Below are positions 24,953 to 31,122 of a stretch of DNA of 31,122 nucleotides, piece by piece. The DNA is taken from contig JBPOIS010000192.1 of NCBI GenBank assembly GCA_052034295.1, positions 1 to 31,122 of the forward strand. The letters run 5' to 3'. The notes under the pieces were generated by a model that worked only from the letters and a program-made list of their open reading frames with translations, was not told where the DNA came from and did not search any database. Made by a program: the position numbers and the translations under genes. Origin of the DNA: JBPOIS01 sp052034295 (GTDB taxonomy: Bacteria > Pseudomonadota > Gammaproteobacteria > Pseudomonadales > Moraxellaceae). Positions within the stretch are counted from its first letter, which is position 1; each line of letters begins with the position of its first letter.

Positions 24953-25459
24953 ATGAATCATGAAGCGTCTCGCGCTCGCCCCAAACGCAGCTGTGTCGAG
25001 ATTGAGGAGTCTCGTGCCTGGATGGGCTTTTACCGCCGCGTGGGTCAGGACCCCGTCATGGCCGCCGAAGTCATGTCCCAGTTGGAAGCTGACCCGATGA
25101 TGAAGCGCAACCACCTGGCCCTGTACCTGTGCTGCAAGCAATCCTTGCGGACACACAAAGCCGCAGCCGCACGCAACAGGCGCATCGGTCAGTTCGTGCG
25201 TTGGCTGTTCCATGGCGTTTTTGTTGCGCCAGCTTTGGCACTTCGCCACATGCTGCGCCAAGGCGGCGACATCGCCGTTGAATGCCTGCCACCTACGGCC
25301 AACGAACCGGCAGCAACCCAAGTCAAGCGCCTGAAGAAAGCGCCGGAGTTTGCCCAGGCTCAATCGTCTTTTGAAGCTCAAGCTTCTGTGCCCAAGGACG
25401 CGCCATCCGCCACGTCGGGAGAGCCGTCAAAGCCCAATGCTGTTTCCCAAACAGCCTGA
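24953..25459 (+). CDS. Unrecognised accessory protein, 168 residues
   Basis: I do not recognise the family. The N-terminal 70 residues are helical (SRAWMGFYRRVGQDPVMAAE). Residues about 78-100 (RIGQFVRWLFHGVFVAPALA) include a weakly hydrophobic helix. The C-terminal 60 residues are Ala/Ser/Pro-rich and probably disordered. The ATG at 24953 follows GGAG at eight bases. It is the first clear gene of a plus-strand series running through radC, all spaced by non-coding leaders rather than tightly packed. Proteins of this type occur on mobile elements; no role can be assigned. Confidence 0.65.
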   Translation: MNHEASRARPKRSCVEIEESRAWMGFYRRVGQDPVMAAEVMSQLEADPMMKRNHLALYLCCKQSLRTHKAAAARNRRIGQFVRWLFHGVFVAPALALRHMLRQGGDIAVECLPPTANEPAATQVKRLKKAPEFAQAQSSFEAQASVPKDAPSATSGEPSKPNAVSQTA

Positions 25460-25461
25460 TT

Positions 25462-25501
25462 CCCCGCACGGCAAGAACACCGCGTCTTGACCGTGCCGGG
25501 G
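25462..25501 (+). terminator. Strong hairpin after the 168-residue gene
   Basis: CCCCGCACGGCAAGA (from 25462) pairs with TCTTGACCGTGCCGGGG (to 25501), 15 base pairs with two single-base bulges, starting two bases after the stop codon. It lacks a U-tract, so it may be an mRNA-stabilising end or a factor-dependent terminator. A second smaller hairpin GGCCAG/CTGGCC follows at once (about 25500-25516). Confidence 0.5.
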
Positions 25502-25633
25502 CCAGCGCCCTGGCCCTGCCCAGATCGACCCACGCGCCTGCCCATCTGCTGGTGGTGCATGCCGCGTTCCCCCCCCCATTTCGCCTGCATCTGCCCGAGT
25601 GGCAGTGCGGCACACCCACGGAAGGAATTTCCC

Positions 25634-25864
25634 ATGACCACTGCAACCGACGCCTTGTGCGCCATCGAGATGCGTGCCCACCGGGCCATCGTGCAGGAAC
25701 TGCGCTTGCTGATCAAGGAAGTGCAGGCCCTTCAGCCTGGCCTGGCAGGTGATGACAGCGCACATGCCCATGCACTGCTGCTGAAGCTGGAGCACCTGCG
25801 ACAAAGCCAAGTGGTGGACAGCGTCTGCGATCAGCCCCCCATCCGGTTGGCCGCGCAAGGTTGA
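25634..25864 (+). CDS. Unrecognised small protein, 76 residues
   Basis: The ATG at 25634 is preceded by GGAAGGAA. The protein is almost entirely helical and acidic (AHRAIVQELRLLIKEVQALQ, residues about 15-34), which suggests a coiled coil or a small adaptor. The reading frame is open further upstream, but only this start has a ribosome binding site. It stands between two other unrecognised plus-strand genes of the accessory series. No function is assigned. Confidence 0.55.
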   Translation: MTTATDALCAIEMRAHRAIVQELRLLIKEVQALQPGLAGDDSAHAHALLLKLEHLRQSQVVDSVCDQPPIRLAAQG

Positions 25865-25882
25865 TACCGACCTGATACCGAC
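25863..25882. repeat. Tandem GATACCGAC pair
   Basis: GATACCGAC occurs at 25863-25871 and 25874-25882, spaced 11 nt (one helical turn), between two genes. The same octamer in a 12-nt-spaced pair is found at 2719/2731, and related copies lie in the repeats flanking the AbiE cassette. Confidence 0.5.
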
Positions 25883-25960
25883 AAGACACCATCACAACGC
25901 GCCTGCGGGGCCACGGCCCGAGCGGCGGTGCGTCCCCAGGCTTCCACACAAGGAATCTTC

Positions 25961-26632
25961 ATGACCACCGTCACACTCAACCTGGAAAAAAAGCTCTATG
26001 TCATCACGGAGCGATCAGGCCACAGTTGCTTTGGCTTTGGCAATGCTCGCGATCATGCCAACCAGATCGCACAGCAACTCGACCAAAGCCACCTGGCCTT
26101 TGCGCCAGGCGACTACGCCACGCTGGCGGGCTATCAGAAATACCTGACGGCCACAGCCGCATGGGGCCGATCCCCACTGAACCACCGCACCTACTTTGCG
26201 CCCGGGACCGATCCCAAAGCGGCCAAGGTGCTGGAGTCCTATCGCCGAACTGGCGAGAAGATCCGCCTGATACTTGGCGACCTGGCCACGGGTGAACCGT
26301 GGCTTGATGAGCATGGCGTGGTCGGCCGCATTGGCCGATCTGGCGGCATGCTCAAAATCCCCTTGCTGGTCGAGCCTGGCGAGTCAGGTGGCGGCGCCAT
26401 TTTGACCGACTGCATCCTGTGCCTGGTGGACTGGCAGACCGGCAACACGCCGTATCGGCATCCAGCCTATCGCGAGGCCAACTTGAGCCTGTCGCCCAAT
26501 GAATGCCCTGACCTGCCATGGGCCGTGAGGCGAGGCTGCGATGCCATCGCTTGTTTCGCGGACATCGGCAAGGCCGCTGCCTACCTGGCCTTCATGCGCG
26601 GCGCCACCATCGAGCCACGTGTCTTTGCTTGA
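25961..26632 (+). CDS. Conserved-looking mobile-element protein, 223 residues
   Basis: The protein begins MTTVTLNLEKKLYVITERSG and contains a well-formed globular sequence. KYLTATAAWGRSPLNHRTYF, a GRIGRSGGMLKIPLL segment and DCILCLVDWQTGNTPYRHP are its most distinctive parts. I believe similar proteins recur next to radC-like genes on integrative elements, but I know no function. It has no signal peptide or membrane helix. ATG 25961 is chosen over the longer frame (25928) because AAGGAA lies just upstream. A GATACCGAC pair stands about 80 nt before the start. Confidence 0.7.
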   Translation: MTTVTLNLEKKLYVITERSGHSCFGFGNARDHANQIAQQLDQSHLAFAPGDYATLAGYQKYLTATAAWGRSPLNHRTYFAPGTDPKAAKVLESYRRTGEKIRLILGDLATGEPWLDEHGVVGRIGRSGGMLKIPLLVEPGESGGGAILTDCILCLVDWQTGNTPYRHPAYREANLSLSPNECPDLPWAVRRGCDAIACFADIGKAAAYLAFMRGATIEPRVFA

Positions 26633-26658
26633 TGAACCGCCAGGCGGCGTGCTCCATG

Positions 26659-26907
26659 CTACGCCGCTGAACGGCATTGCTGGTACTCCCGGTCGATCAG
26701 CCAATGCAGAAACTGGGTGTCCCTGGAGACGCCCCAATAGTGCGCCTTGCATTGCGCGATGTAGGCATCCAGGTCAGGCAGCGTGCGGATGCCGACTGGC
26801 TCCAGATCGGTGATCAGCTTGAAGCGCTCAGTCTCTCGCCGAGTGAGCCGGATGTGAGGGCCAAAACGGATCATGGTCGTGCTCGTTGCATGGGTGCGAG
26901 TCGCCAT
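26659..26907 (-). CDS. Unrecognised small protein, 82 residues, minus strand
   Basis: This frame is opposite to its neighbours. The sequence is polar and helical with tryptophans (DLDAYIAQCKAHYWGVSRDT and FLHWLIDREYQQC), compatible with a small folded protein. Neither ATG 26907 nor the inner ATG 26874 has a clear ribosome binding site. The opposite strand also has a long frame, which I consider a shadow because of its composition. Moderate support only. Confidence 0.45.
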   Translation of the reverse strand: MATRTHATSTTMIRFGPHIRLTRRETERFKLITDLEPVGIRTLPDLDAYIAQCKAHYWGVSRDTQFLHWLIDREYQQCRSAA

Positions 26908-27099
26908 CTTGGCGAAATTTCAGGCCCGTGTCACGGCTTTGGCCACCCACTGAAACAAGATTTCTGTACTGAACTTCAGGTGATATTCAGCTGTCACCAA
27001 GCCTTGCATTTCGCAATGCCCCGATTCCATGGCCCCTTGTCCATGGCATGCAGCGATCAAGGCTTGAACGCTTCTGACCATCACGACACACTGCCCACC
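26908..27099. other. Intergenic stretch before the radC leader
   Basis: No gene is supportable. It probably contains the promoters for the minus-strand 82-residue gene and for the radC transcript; no clear boxes were identified. Confidence 0.35.
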
Positions 27100-27260
27100 G
27101 CTACCTGCATTCCATCGCGGAATGCGCTCCCGACCTTGCGTCGGCGTCGCAGTCGTCACCTGCCTCATTGACCGTGCTGGCCTCGCGTCAGCACATCCCG
27201 AGCGGGAACATCCATCCCCTCGGGACAGGACGTTCCCGCTTTTCCTTTTTGTGAAGGAGA
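27100..27260 (+). ncRNA. Structured leader, copy C of the radC-type motif, upstream of radC
   Basis: GCTACCT (27100) is followed directly by a perfect hairpin GCATTCC-ATCGC-GGAATGC (27107-27125) and then the shared 22-nt core (27143-27164). Near the 3' end TCCCGAG (27196-27202) pairs with CTCGGGA (27219-27225). CGGGAAC (27203-27209) pairs with GTTCCCG (27232-27238). The order of these arms is that of an H-type pseudoknot. A pyrimidine/T-rich tract and the ribosome binding site GAAGGAG follow at once. Position ahead of radC and the conserved elements fit the published radC RNA motif; I could not run a covariance search. Confidence 0.75.
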
Positions 27261-27265
27261 AATCC

Positions 27266-27847
27266 GTGAATGTCACCCACTTGTCCAGTGCCGAACTGGT
27301 CAGCGAGTTACTCGCCGCACCTGTTCGCCAAGCCCCCCTCCCTTTGCCCTGCGCCTGCGATGCAGCAGCCGCATACCAGGCCGTTGAGCATGCTCCCCAT
27401 GAGCTGGCCCACAAACTCAGCATCGCACGTGAGCTGCTGCTGCGCGACATGCGCGCCAAAATGCTGGATGGACCGGTCATGGCGTCACCCAAGGTTGTCA
27501 AGGACTGGTTGTGCATGTACTGCGCCGGTTTGGAGCACGAGGTGTTCCTGGTGCTGTACCTTGACGCCCAGCATGTTCTGATCGAGGCCGAAGAGATGTT
27601 CCGGGGAACATTGACCCAAACGTCTGTTTACCCTCGTGAGGTCGTCAAAAGCGCGCTGGCCCACAACGCGGCATCCGTTTTGTTGGCCCATAACCACCCG
27701 AGCGGTCAATTGTCGCCAAGCAGTGCAGACGAACTCTTGACCCAGACGCTGAAATCCTCTTTGATGATGGTGGACGTGCGCGTGCTCGACCATTTCGTCG
27801 TGGGAGGCGACCGCGTCCTGTCTTTTGCGGAACAGGGTTTGCTGTGA
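27266..27847 (+). CDS. radC: RadC-family JAB-domain protein
   Basis: This 193-residue protein has the RadC signature LLAHNHPSGQLSPSSADE, giving the JAMM metal-binding pattern H142-x-H144-x10-D155. An upstream glutamate in LIEAEEMFRGTL and the closing DVRVLDHFVVGGDRVLSF are also typical. Mobile-element RadC proteins are common, but their role is unsettled; a link to DNA repair was withdrawn for the E. coli protein, and a mobile-element DNA-processing role is inference. The usual helix-hairpin-helix N-terminus is not evident. GTG 27266 is the start because GAAGGAG lies just upstream; the longer frame would run through the structured leader. A DUF5983-like gene follows 60 nt downstream. Confidence 0.9.
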   Translation: MNVTHLSSAELVSELLAAPVRQAPLPLPCACDAAAAYQAVEHAPHELAHKLSIARELLLRDMRAKMLDGPVMASPKVVKDWLCMYCAGLEHEVFLVLYLDAQHVLIEAEEMFRGTLTQTSVYPREVVKSALAHNAASVLLAHNHPSGQLSPSSADELLTQTLKSSLMMVDVRVLDHFVVGGDRVLSFAEQGLL

Positions 27848-27907
27848 AACTGCCAGCCACCCTACCCCGCATGGCACAGCCTCATTCTTGCCAAGAAGGA
27901 GTACGCC

Positions 27908-28213
27908 TTGGATAAGACCATCGTGACCAGGTTCTTGGAACTGGTTGAGCCTCTCGCCGCCTTGTCGATCAGCCACCTGACGGCCACCACACGCCAGAAA
28001 CTGGCCAATGACGATTTGTCGGTCAATGTGTACCCGAACGACTATGGAGGTTTCGTCTACGTGGGAGCCCCGCCCTACACGGTGCCCGCTGAGAGCGACA
28101 TGGCCATGATCTTCGAAGCGGCCAGATTGGCTGGCATCGTCTGGCTCAAGTTCGACAACGATGCAGCCATCGTGGACGGCCTGCCCATATTCGAAGACAC
28201 CGATCCCCTTTGA
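27908..28213 (+). CDS. DUF5983-like small protein
   Basis: This 101-residue acidic protein follows radC on the same strand and probably shares its transcript. Its pattern resembles DUF5983 proteins of mobile elements, which have no known function: AALSISHLTATTRQKLANDD, a central YGGFVYVGAPPY, and the ending WLKFDNDAAIVDGLPIFED. The start is TTG at 27908 with AAGGAG six bases upstream; no ATG is available in a better place. A strong terminator follows at 28224. The family assignment is from memory of the motif and moderately sure. Confidence 0.6.
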   Translation: MDKTIVTRFLELVEPLAALSISHLTATTRQKLANDDLSVNVYPNDYGGFVYVGAPPYTVPAESDMAMIFEAARLAGIVWLKFDNDAAIVDGLPIFEDTDPL

Positions 28214-28223
28214 TCCCCAACCC

Positions 28224-28258
28224 GGGCGTCGCGCCATCAAGCCGACGCCCATTTTTTT
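28224..28258 (+). terminator. Intrinsic terminator of the radC transcript
   Basis: GGGCGTCG (28224-28231) and CGACGCCC (28243-28250) form a perfect 8-bp stem with an 11-nt loop, followed by ATTTTTTT (28251-28258). It begins 11 nt after the stop of the DUF5983-like gene and overlaps the 3' end of the convergent SMC-like gene. Confidence 0.85.
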
Positions 28259-30723
28259 GCGCCATCCTCGGCCACCCCGTGATCGCGCATCGCATCCAGG
28301 TCGATCACGGCGTCGGCCATGGCAGTCAACTCCTGCGTTTGCGACACAAAAAACTCCCGCTGGTAGCCGCCCACGCGCAGCACCTCGCGCTTCATGGCCA
28401 TGAACATGCGTTTGCGCTCGGGGTCAAGCGCCCCATCGGCTTCGTCAGAAAACAAGGCGTCGTAGCGCCGACCTGCATGCTGCGCCAGGTACAGCGCCAC
28501 TGCCCGCGTCAGGCACTCGTTGACCCACACGCGCTCCCCTCCGCTCATCAGGCCCAGACTCTTGCTGTCGCCCGACTCGCCGTCATGCACGACGATGTCA
28601 AAGCCCTCGCGTTGCTCGCCCTTGCCTGTCTCCACCAGCGTGAGGATGGACACGGTGAAGCGTGGGCCATAACAAGCTAGCAGCAAGTCATTGGCCAAGC
28701 CAGACAAAGCCGGGCCTGCATCGTCAATGGCCAGGGCGATCAGGCCATCGTTGCTCATGCATCGGGCAAACAGGTTCCAACTTCCCAAACTGTCCTCCGC
28801 TCGGGCCATGCGAGACTGCACCTGCACACGCCGATCAGCCAGGGCCCGCGCCTGAGCCATCAATTCGATCCTGGACTGGGCATCGCGCTCGGCGGCCAAT
28901 TGGGCTTGCTCTGCGGTGGACAAGGCCAGGCGCCCTTGCGCCTCAGCCTGGGCGGCAGCGGCCAGCATCTGATGGTCAAAGGGCGTTGGCAAACCGTGAA
29001 GCACCGCGTCCAGGCGATTGAGCGCCTCCCGGAATTGCTGCGCCTGTTGCACCAGGGCCTGCGCGATCCGCTGGCGTGTGGCCTCGATCTGTTGGCGCTC
29101 GGCGTGCTCTTCGGTCGTCTCGTTGCCTTGGGTCCGGCCAAGCTCTGCCATCAATGAGGACAGTTCAAGCTCAAGGGTCTGCAAGGCGGCGCGGGCTTGG
29201 GTAATCTGGCCCGCCCTGGTCGCCAGCAGCGACAAGCGGGACACCCGTGTTCGAGCCATGTCACCCAAGCGTTCGGCCAGCGCCAGCGCTTGAGGCGCCT
29301 GGGCCAGCTCCTCGTACCGATGGCGGATCAGGGACAATTCCTGTTCTGCCAGGGCCTTGTCCTGCGCCAGGCGGCTGATCTGGCCTTGTGCGCTGGGCAT
29401 CAAGGTCTGGGCTTCATGCGCATCCCCCAGCAGCTTGCATTGCCCTTGCAGATCGGTGCCCGCACAAGGCACCTCACCGACCAAGCCAAAGCGGTGCGCC
29501 AACTCCTGGGCCTTCAAAGCCGCCCTGCCTGCCTCCAGTTCGATGCTGGCTAGCTTCTGCACCAGCAGTCGTTCCGTGGCCTGTGCATCCCTCATCGCTT
29601 GCACCTGCTGTCGGCGCACAACGATCCCCTGCTGCCTGGCACTCAGCACCAGTTCGGCCAGAGGCAGGCGATGTGCCGCACGCTGGACAGCGCCAGCTTC
29701 TTCGAGCACGGTCAGGCACTGGCGACGTGATTGCATGAGCGCGCTTTGCCGAGACTTCGCATGCGTGCGCCGACTTTCGATGCGTTGCGCCAAGCGCTCC
29801 AGGCCCTGCAAGGCATCCTGCTCTTGAGCCTTGAGCCCCTCGATGGCTCGCGTGCCGGCAGCGATCAACGCCTTTCGCTCCTCAAGCAACTGCGCACGAC
29901 GCGCCTCGGTGCTCTGTGACTGATCCCGTTCGGCCAGCAAGCGGGCATGGCCAACCCGATGCCCATCCAATGCATGCTGCGCTTGTTGTCGCTCAATCAA
30001 GGTCTGCGCAACGCGGTCGGATGCACCTTGCAAGCGATGCAGCCCCGCATCCAGGCGAACCTGCTCCGCATCCAGCCCGGCCAACTCCTGCCTGATGGCC
30101 GACAGCCCGGCCTTGATCAGTTTGGCGGTGTCATTGGCCTTTTGCCCCAACGCTCGGATTTCTTCTTGGCCGAGCAAGTCTGACAGCAAGCTCTTGATCT
30201 CGGCATTGCGGTAGGTGCTGAGCTGGCGCTTGCCCTGGGCCGAGAACGCCGAGGTAAAGAAGGTATCAGCGCTGCCACAAATAGCCTCAACACCGCGGGT
30301 GTAGGTCTCGACCTTGCCGTCGGACACCAGACCATCGTCGAGGCAGACAGGGCGCCATTGGCCCTCATCACTGAGCGCATGCAAATAGGCCTCGGTCTTG
30401 CGGCGCCCGTTGAGCCGGATCACCACCTGGGATCGATAGCACCGGCCCTCATGTGCCCAGATCAGATCCTTCTCGTTCTCCGGCAGGCAGACATGGTCGT
30501 AGTAGGAAAAGCCGCCGGGGCCGCTCAGGGCTGCGCGTGACGGCATCGTCAGATAGGGGTGCATGTTGTCCATCAACGTGGTCTTGCCCCGCCCGTTGGC
30601 CCCGGCAATGGCGACGAGTTCGGCGCCATCGGCCAGGCGCTCGAAGTCCAGCGTCAACACATCTTGCCCCAGGCCATCACGGATGCCCCGAAAGCCTTTG
30701 AGGGTGAGTTTGAGTGGTTGCAT
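28237..30723 (-). CDS. SbcC/SMC-like coiled-coil ATPase
   Basis: This 828-residue protein has an SMC/Rad50-type ATPase split by long coiled coils. Walker A is GANGRGKTT (41-49), and the ABC signature LGLMSGGERVWVNE and Walker B YDALFSDEADGALDPER lie close to the C-terminus. The middle is rich in Gln, Ala, Leu and Arg. Near residues 420-430 a CAGTDLQGQC stretch could be a relic of the zinc-hook that dimerises SbcC. Such ATPases usually act with an SbcD-type nuclease to process DNA ends; no such partner gene is recognisable in the remaining 400 nt. The ATG at 30723 has GGAG seven bases upstream. The gene is convergent with the radC operon and shares its terminator region. Confidence 0.85.
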   Translation of the reverse strand: MQPLKLTLKGFRGIRDGLGQDVLTLDFERLADGAELVAIAGANGRGKTTLMDNMHPYLTMPSRAALSGPGGFSYYDHVCLPENEKDLIWAHEGRCYRSQVVIRLNGRRKTEAYLHALSDEGQWRPVCLDDGLVSDGKVETYTRGVEAICGSADTFFTSAFSAQGKRQLSTYRNAEIKSLLSDLLGQEEIRALGQKANDTAKLIKAGLSAIRQELAGLDAEQVRLDAGLHRLQGASDRVAQTLIERQQAQHALDGHRVGHARLLAERDQSQSTEARRAQLLEERKALIAAGTRAIEGLKAQEQDALQGLERLAQRIESRRTHAKSRQSALMQSRRQCLTVLEEAGAVQRAAHRLPLAELVLSARQQGIVVRRQQVQAMRDAQATERLLVQKLASIELEAGRAALKAQELAHRFGLVGEVPCAGTDLQGQCKLLGDAHEAQTLMPSAQGQISRLAQDKALAEQELSLIRHRYEELAQAPQALALAERLGDMARTRVSRLSLLATRAGQITQARAALQTLELELSSLMAELGRTQGNETTEEHAERQQIEATRQRIAQALVQQAQQFREALNRLDAVLHGLPTPFDHQMLAAAAQAEAQGRLALSTAEQAQLAAERDAQSRIELMAQARALADRRVQVQSRMARAEDSLGSWNLFARCMSNDGLIALAIDDAGPALSGLANDLLLACYGPRFTVSILTLVETGKGEQREGFDIVVHDGESGDSKSLGLMSGGERVWVNECLTRAVALYLAQHAGRRYDALFSDEADGALDPERKRMFMAMKREVLRVGGYQREFFVSQTQELTAMADAVIDLDAMRDHGVAEDGAKKWASA

Positions 30724-30758
30724 GGTTGGCTCCAGCGGTTTGCTGAAACCAGTTTCCG

Positions 30759-30781
30759 ACGTGATGTCACGTTGTCAACGT
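30759..30781 (-). promoter_or_regulatory. Overlapping palindromes in the SMC-like gene promoter region
   Basis: ACGTGA-TG-TCACGT (30759-30772) and ACGTT-GTC-AACGT (30769-30781) overlap. On the minus strand the second contains TTGACA, a perfect -35 hexamer (30778-30773). No good -10 box lies 17-18 nt downstream, so the promoter is unproven. The palindromes look like an operator. Confidence 0.45.
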
Positions 30782-31122
30782 CTGCCTGTCAGTACGGTGA
30801 ATGCCAGCACTGCAGCGTCAGGAGCCGTTCGTGGTCGGCCTGCCTGCTCACGGTAGGTATTGGTAAGCTGACACTCGGTCCGGCCGCCGCTACTGGCTTG
30901 AAAGGCCGCTATGTGAGGCACAGCTGACCAAGAGTTGCGATTGGGCGGATCCGCTGCTTGAACGACTGCTTACTCGCCGTGCGAACTAACGATGCCGACC
31001 CTTTGCTGACAGCCAAGTTTCTCCATACCTGTCGGTCAGCCAAATCCGAATTTTTGAGCTGGAGTACCTCGAAGCAGCCGTTCGCGACCTCACTGACTCG
31101 GCCAGGATCGGAAGGGCGCCAG
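30782..31122. other. Gene-free right end
   Basis: No complete gene could be supported. The minus strand has no extended frame and the plus-strand frames are extensions of antisense shadows. It may be degraded element sequence or a long regulatory region. Confidence 0.4.

Noticed and set aside
26677..27171. Plus-strand frame of 164 codons opposite the 82-residue gene
   Set aside because: It runs into the radC leader, has no ribosome binding site and no recognisable domain.
27122..27265. N-terminal extension of RadC
   Set aside because: It would translate the structured leader; the GTG at 27266 has the only strong ribosome binding site.
10423..28213. A PRTRC-type gene set
   Set aside because: ParB-like and RadC-like genes made me consider it, but the ThiF-like and the small PRTRC genes are not recognisable here.

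Overview
The window looks like part of a mobile genetic element, an integrative element or large plasmid, in a GC-rich betaproteobacterium. Burkholderiales, probably Comamonadaceae, is my inference from codon and GC usage and from family resemblance (leucine-rich-repeat protein, SsuD, CoiA-like and RadC-like proteins). No rRNA, tRNA, CRISPR array or core housekeeping operon was seen.

Region 1 (1-5.0 kb) is a mosaic edge. A leucine-rich-repeat gene runs off the left end. It is followed by an AbiE-type toxin-antitoxin pair (antitoxin 1494-2519, toxin 715-1500, minus strand). The pair is bracketed by two direct copies of a ~270 bp non-coding block (398-671 and 2861-3124). Each block carries GATACCG repeats and ends in a GGTATCG/CGATACC palindrome. 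Next come a C-terminal remnant of an SsuD-like flavin monooxygenase and a C-terminal remnant of an IS3-family transposase, abutting at about 4030.

Region 2 (5.0-10.4 kb) holds an XRE regulator beside a 469-residue unrecognised protein, a truncated tyrosine recombinase, a 659-residue CoiA-like predicted nuclease and a divergent unknown gene.

Region 3 (10.4-20.0 kb) is the maintenance core: an actin-like ParM with an overlapping ParR-like partner, a complete tyrosine recombinase, an orphan ParB-like protein and a 1134-residue SF1 helicase. Downstream lies an inverted repeat holding a perfect DnaA box.

Region 4 (20.2-24.0 kb) is a candidate defence locus. A SEFIR/TIR-like protein follows an unrecognised gene on the minus strand, and both diverge from a PD-(D/E)xK-type (DUF4365-like) nuclease gene.

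Region 5 (24.0-28.2 kb) is a plus-strand run of small accessory genes ending in radC and a DUF5983-like gene, closed by a clear intrinsic terminator. At least two of these genes have long structured leaders. A 22-nt core is shared by three leaders, at 12255 (upstream of the recombinase), 24244 (upstream of a 58-residue ORF) and 27143 (upstream of radC). I interpret them as members of the published radC RNA motif class. The two downstream copies also share a hairpin with compensatory changes and a pseudoknot-like element beside the ribosome binding site.

Region 6 (28.2-31.1 kb) is a minus-strand SbcC/SMC-like ATPase with overlapping palindromes in its promoter region. Its usual nuclease partner is not recognisable in the window.

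Taken together, the recombinase, partition proteins, ParB and helicase would maintain the element. RadC, the SMC-like ATPase and the CoiA-like nuclease would process DNA. AbiE and the SEFIR/nuclease locus would provide stabilisation or phage defence. All functions are predicted from sequence alone.
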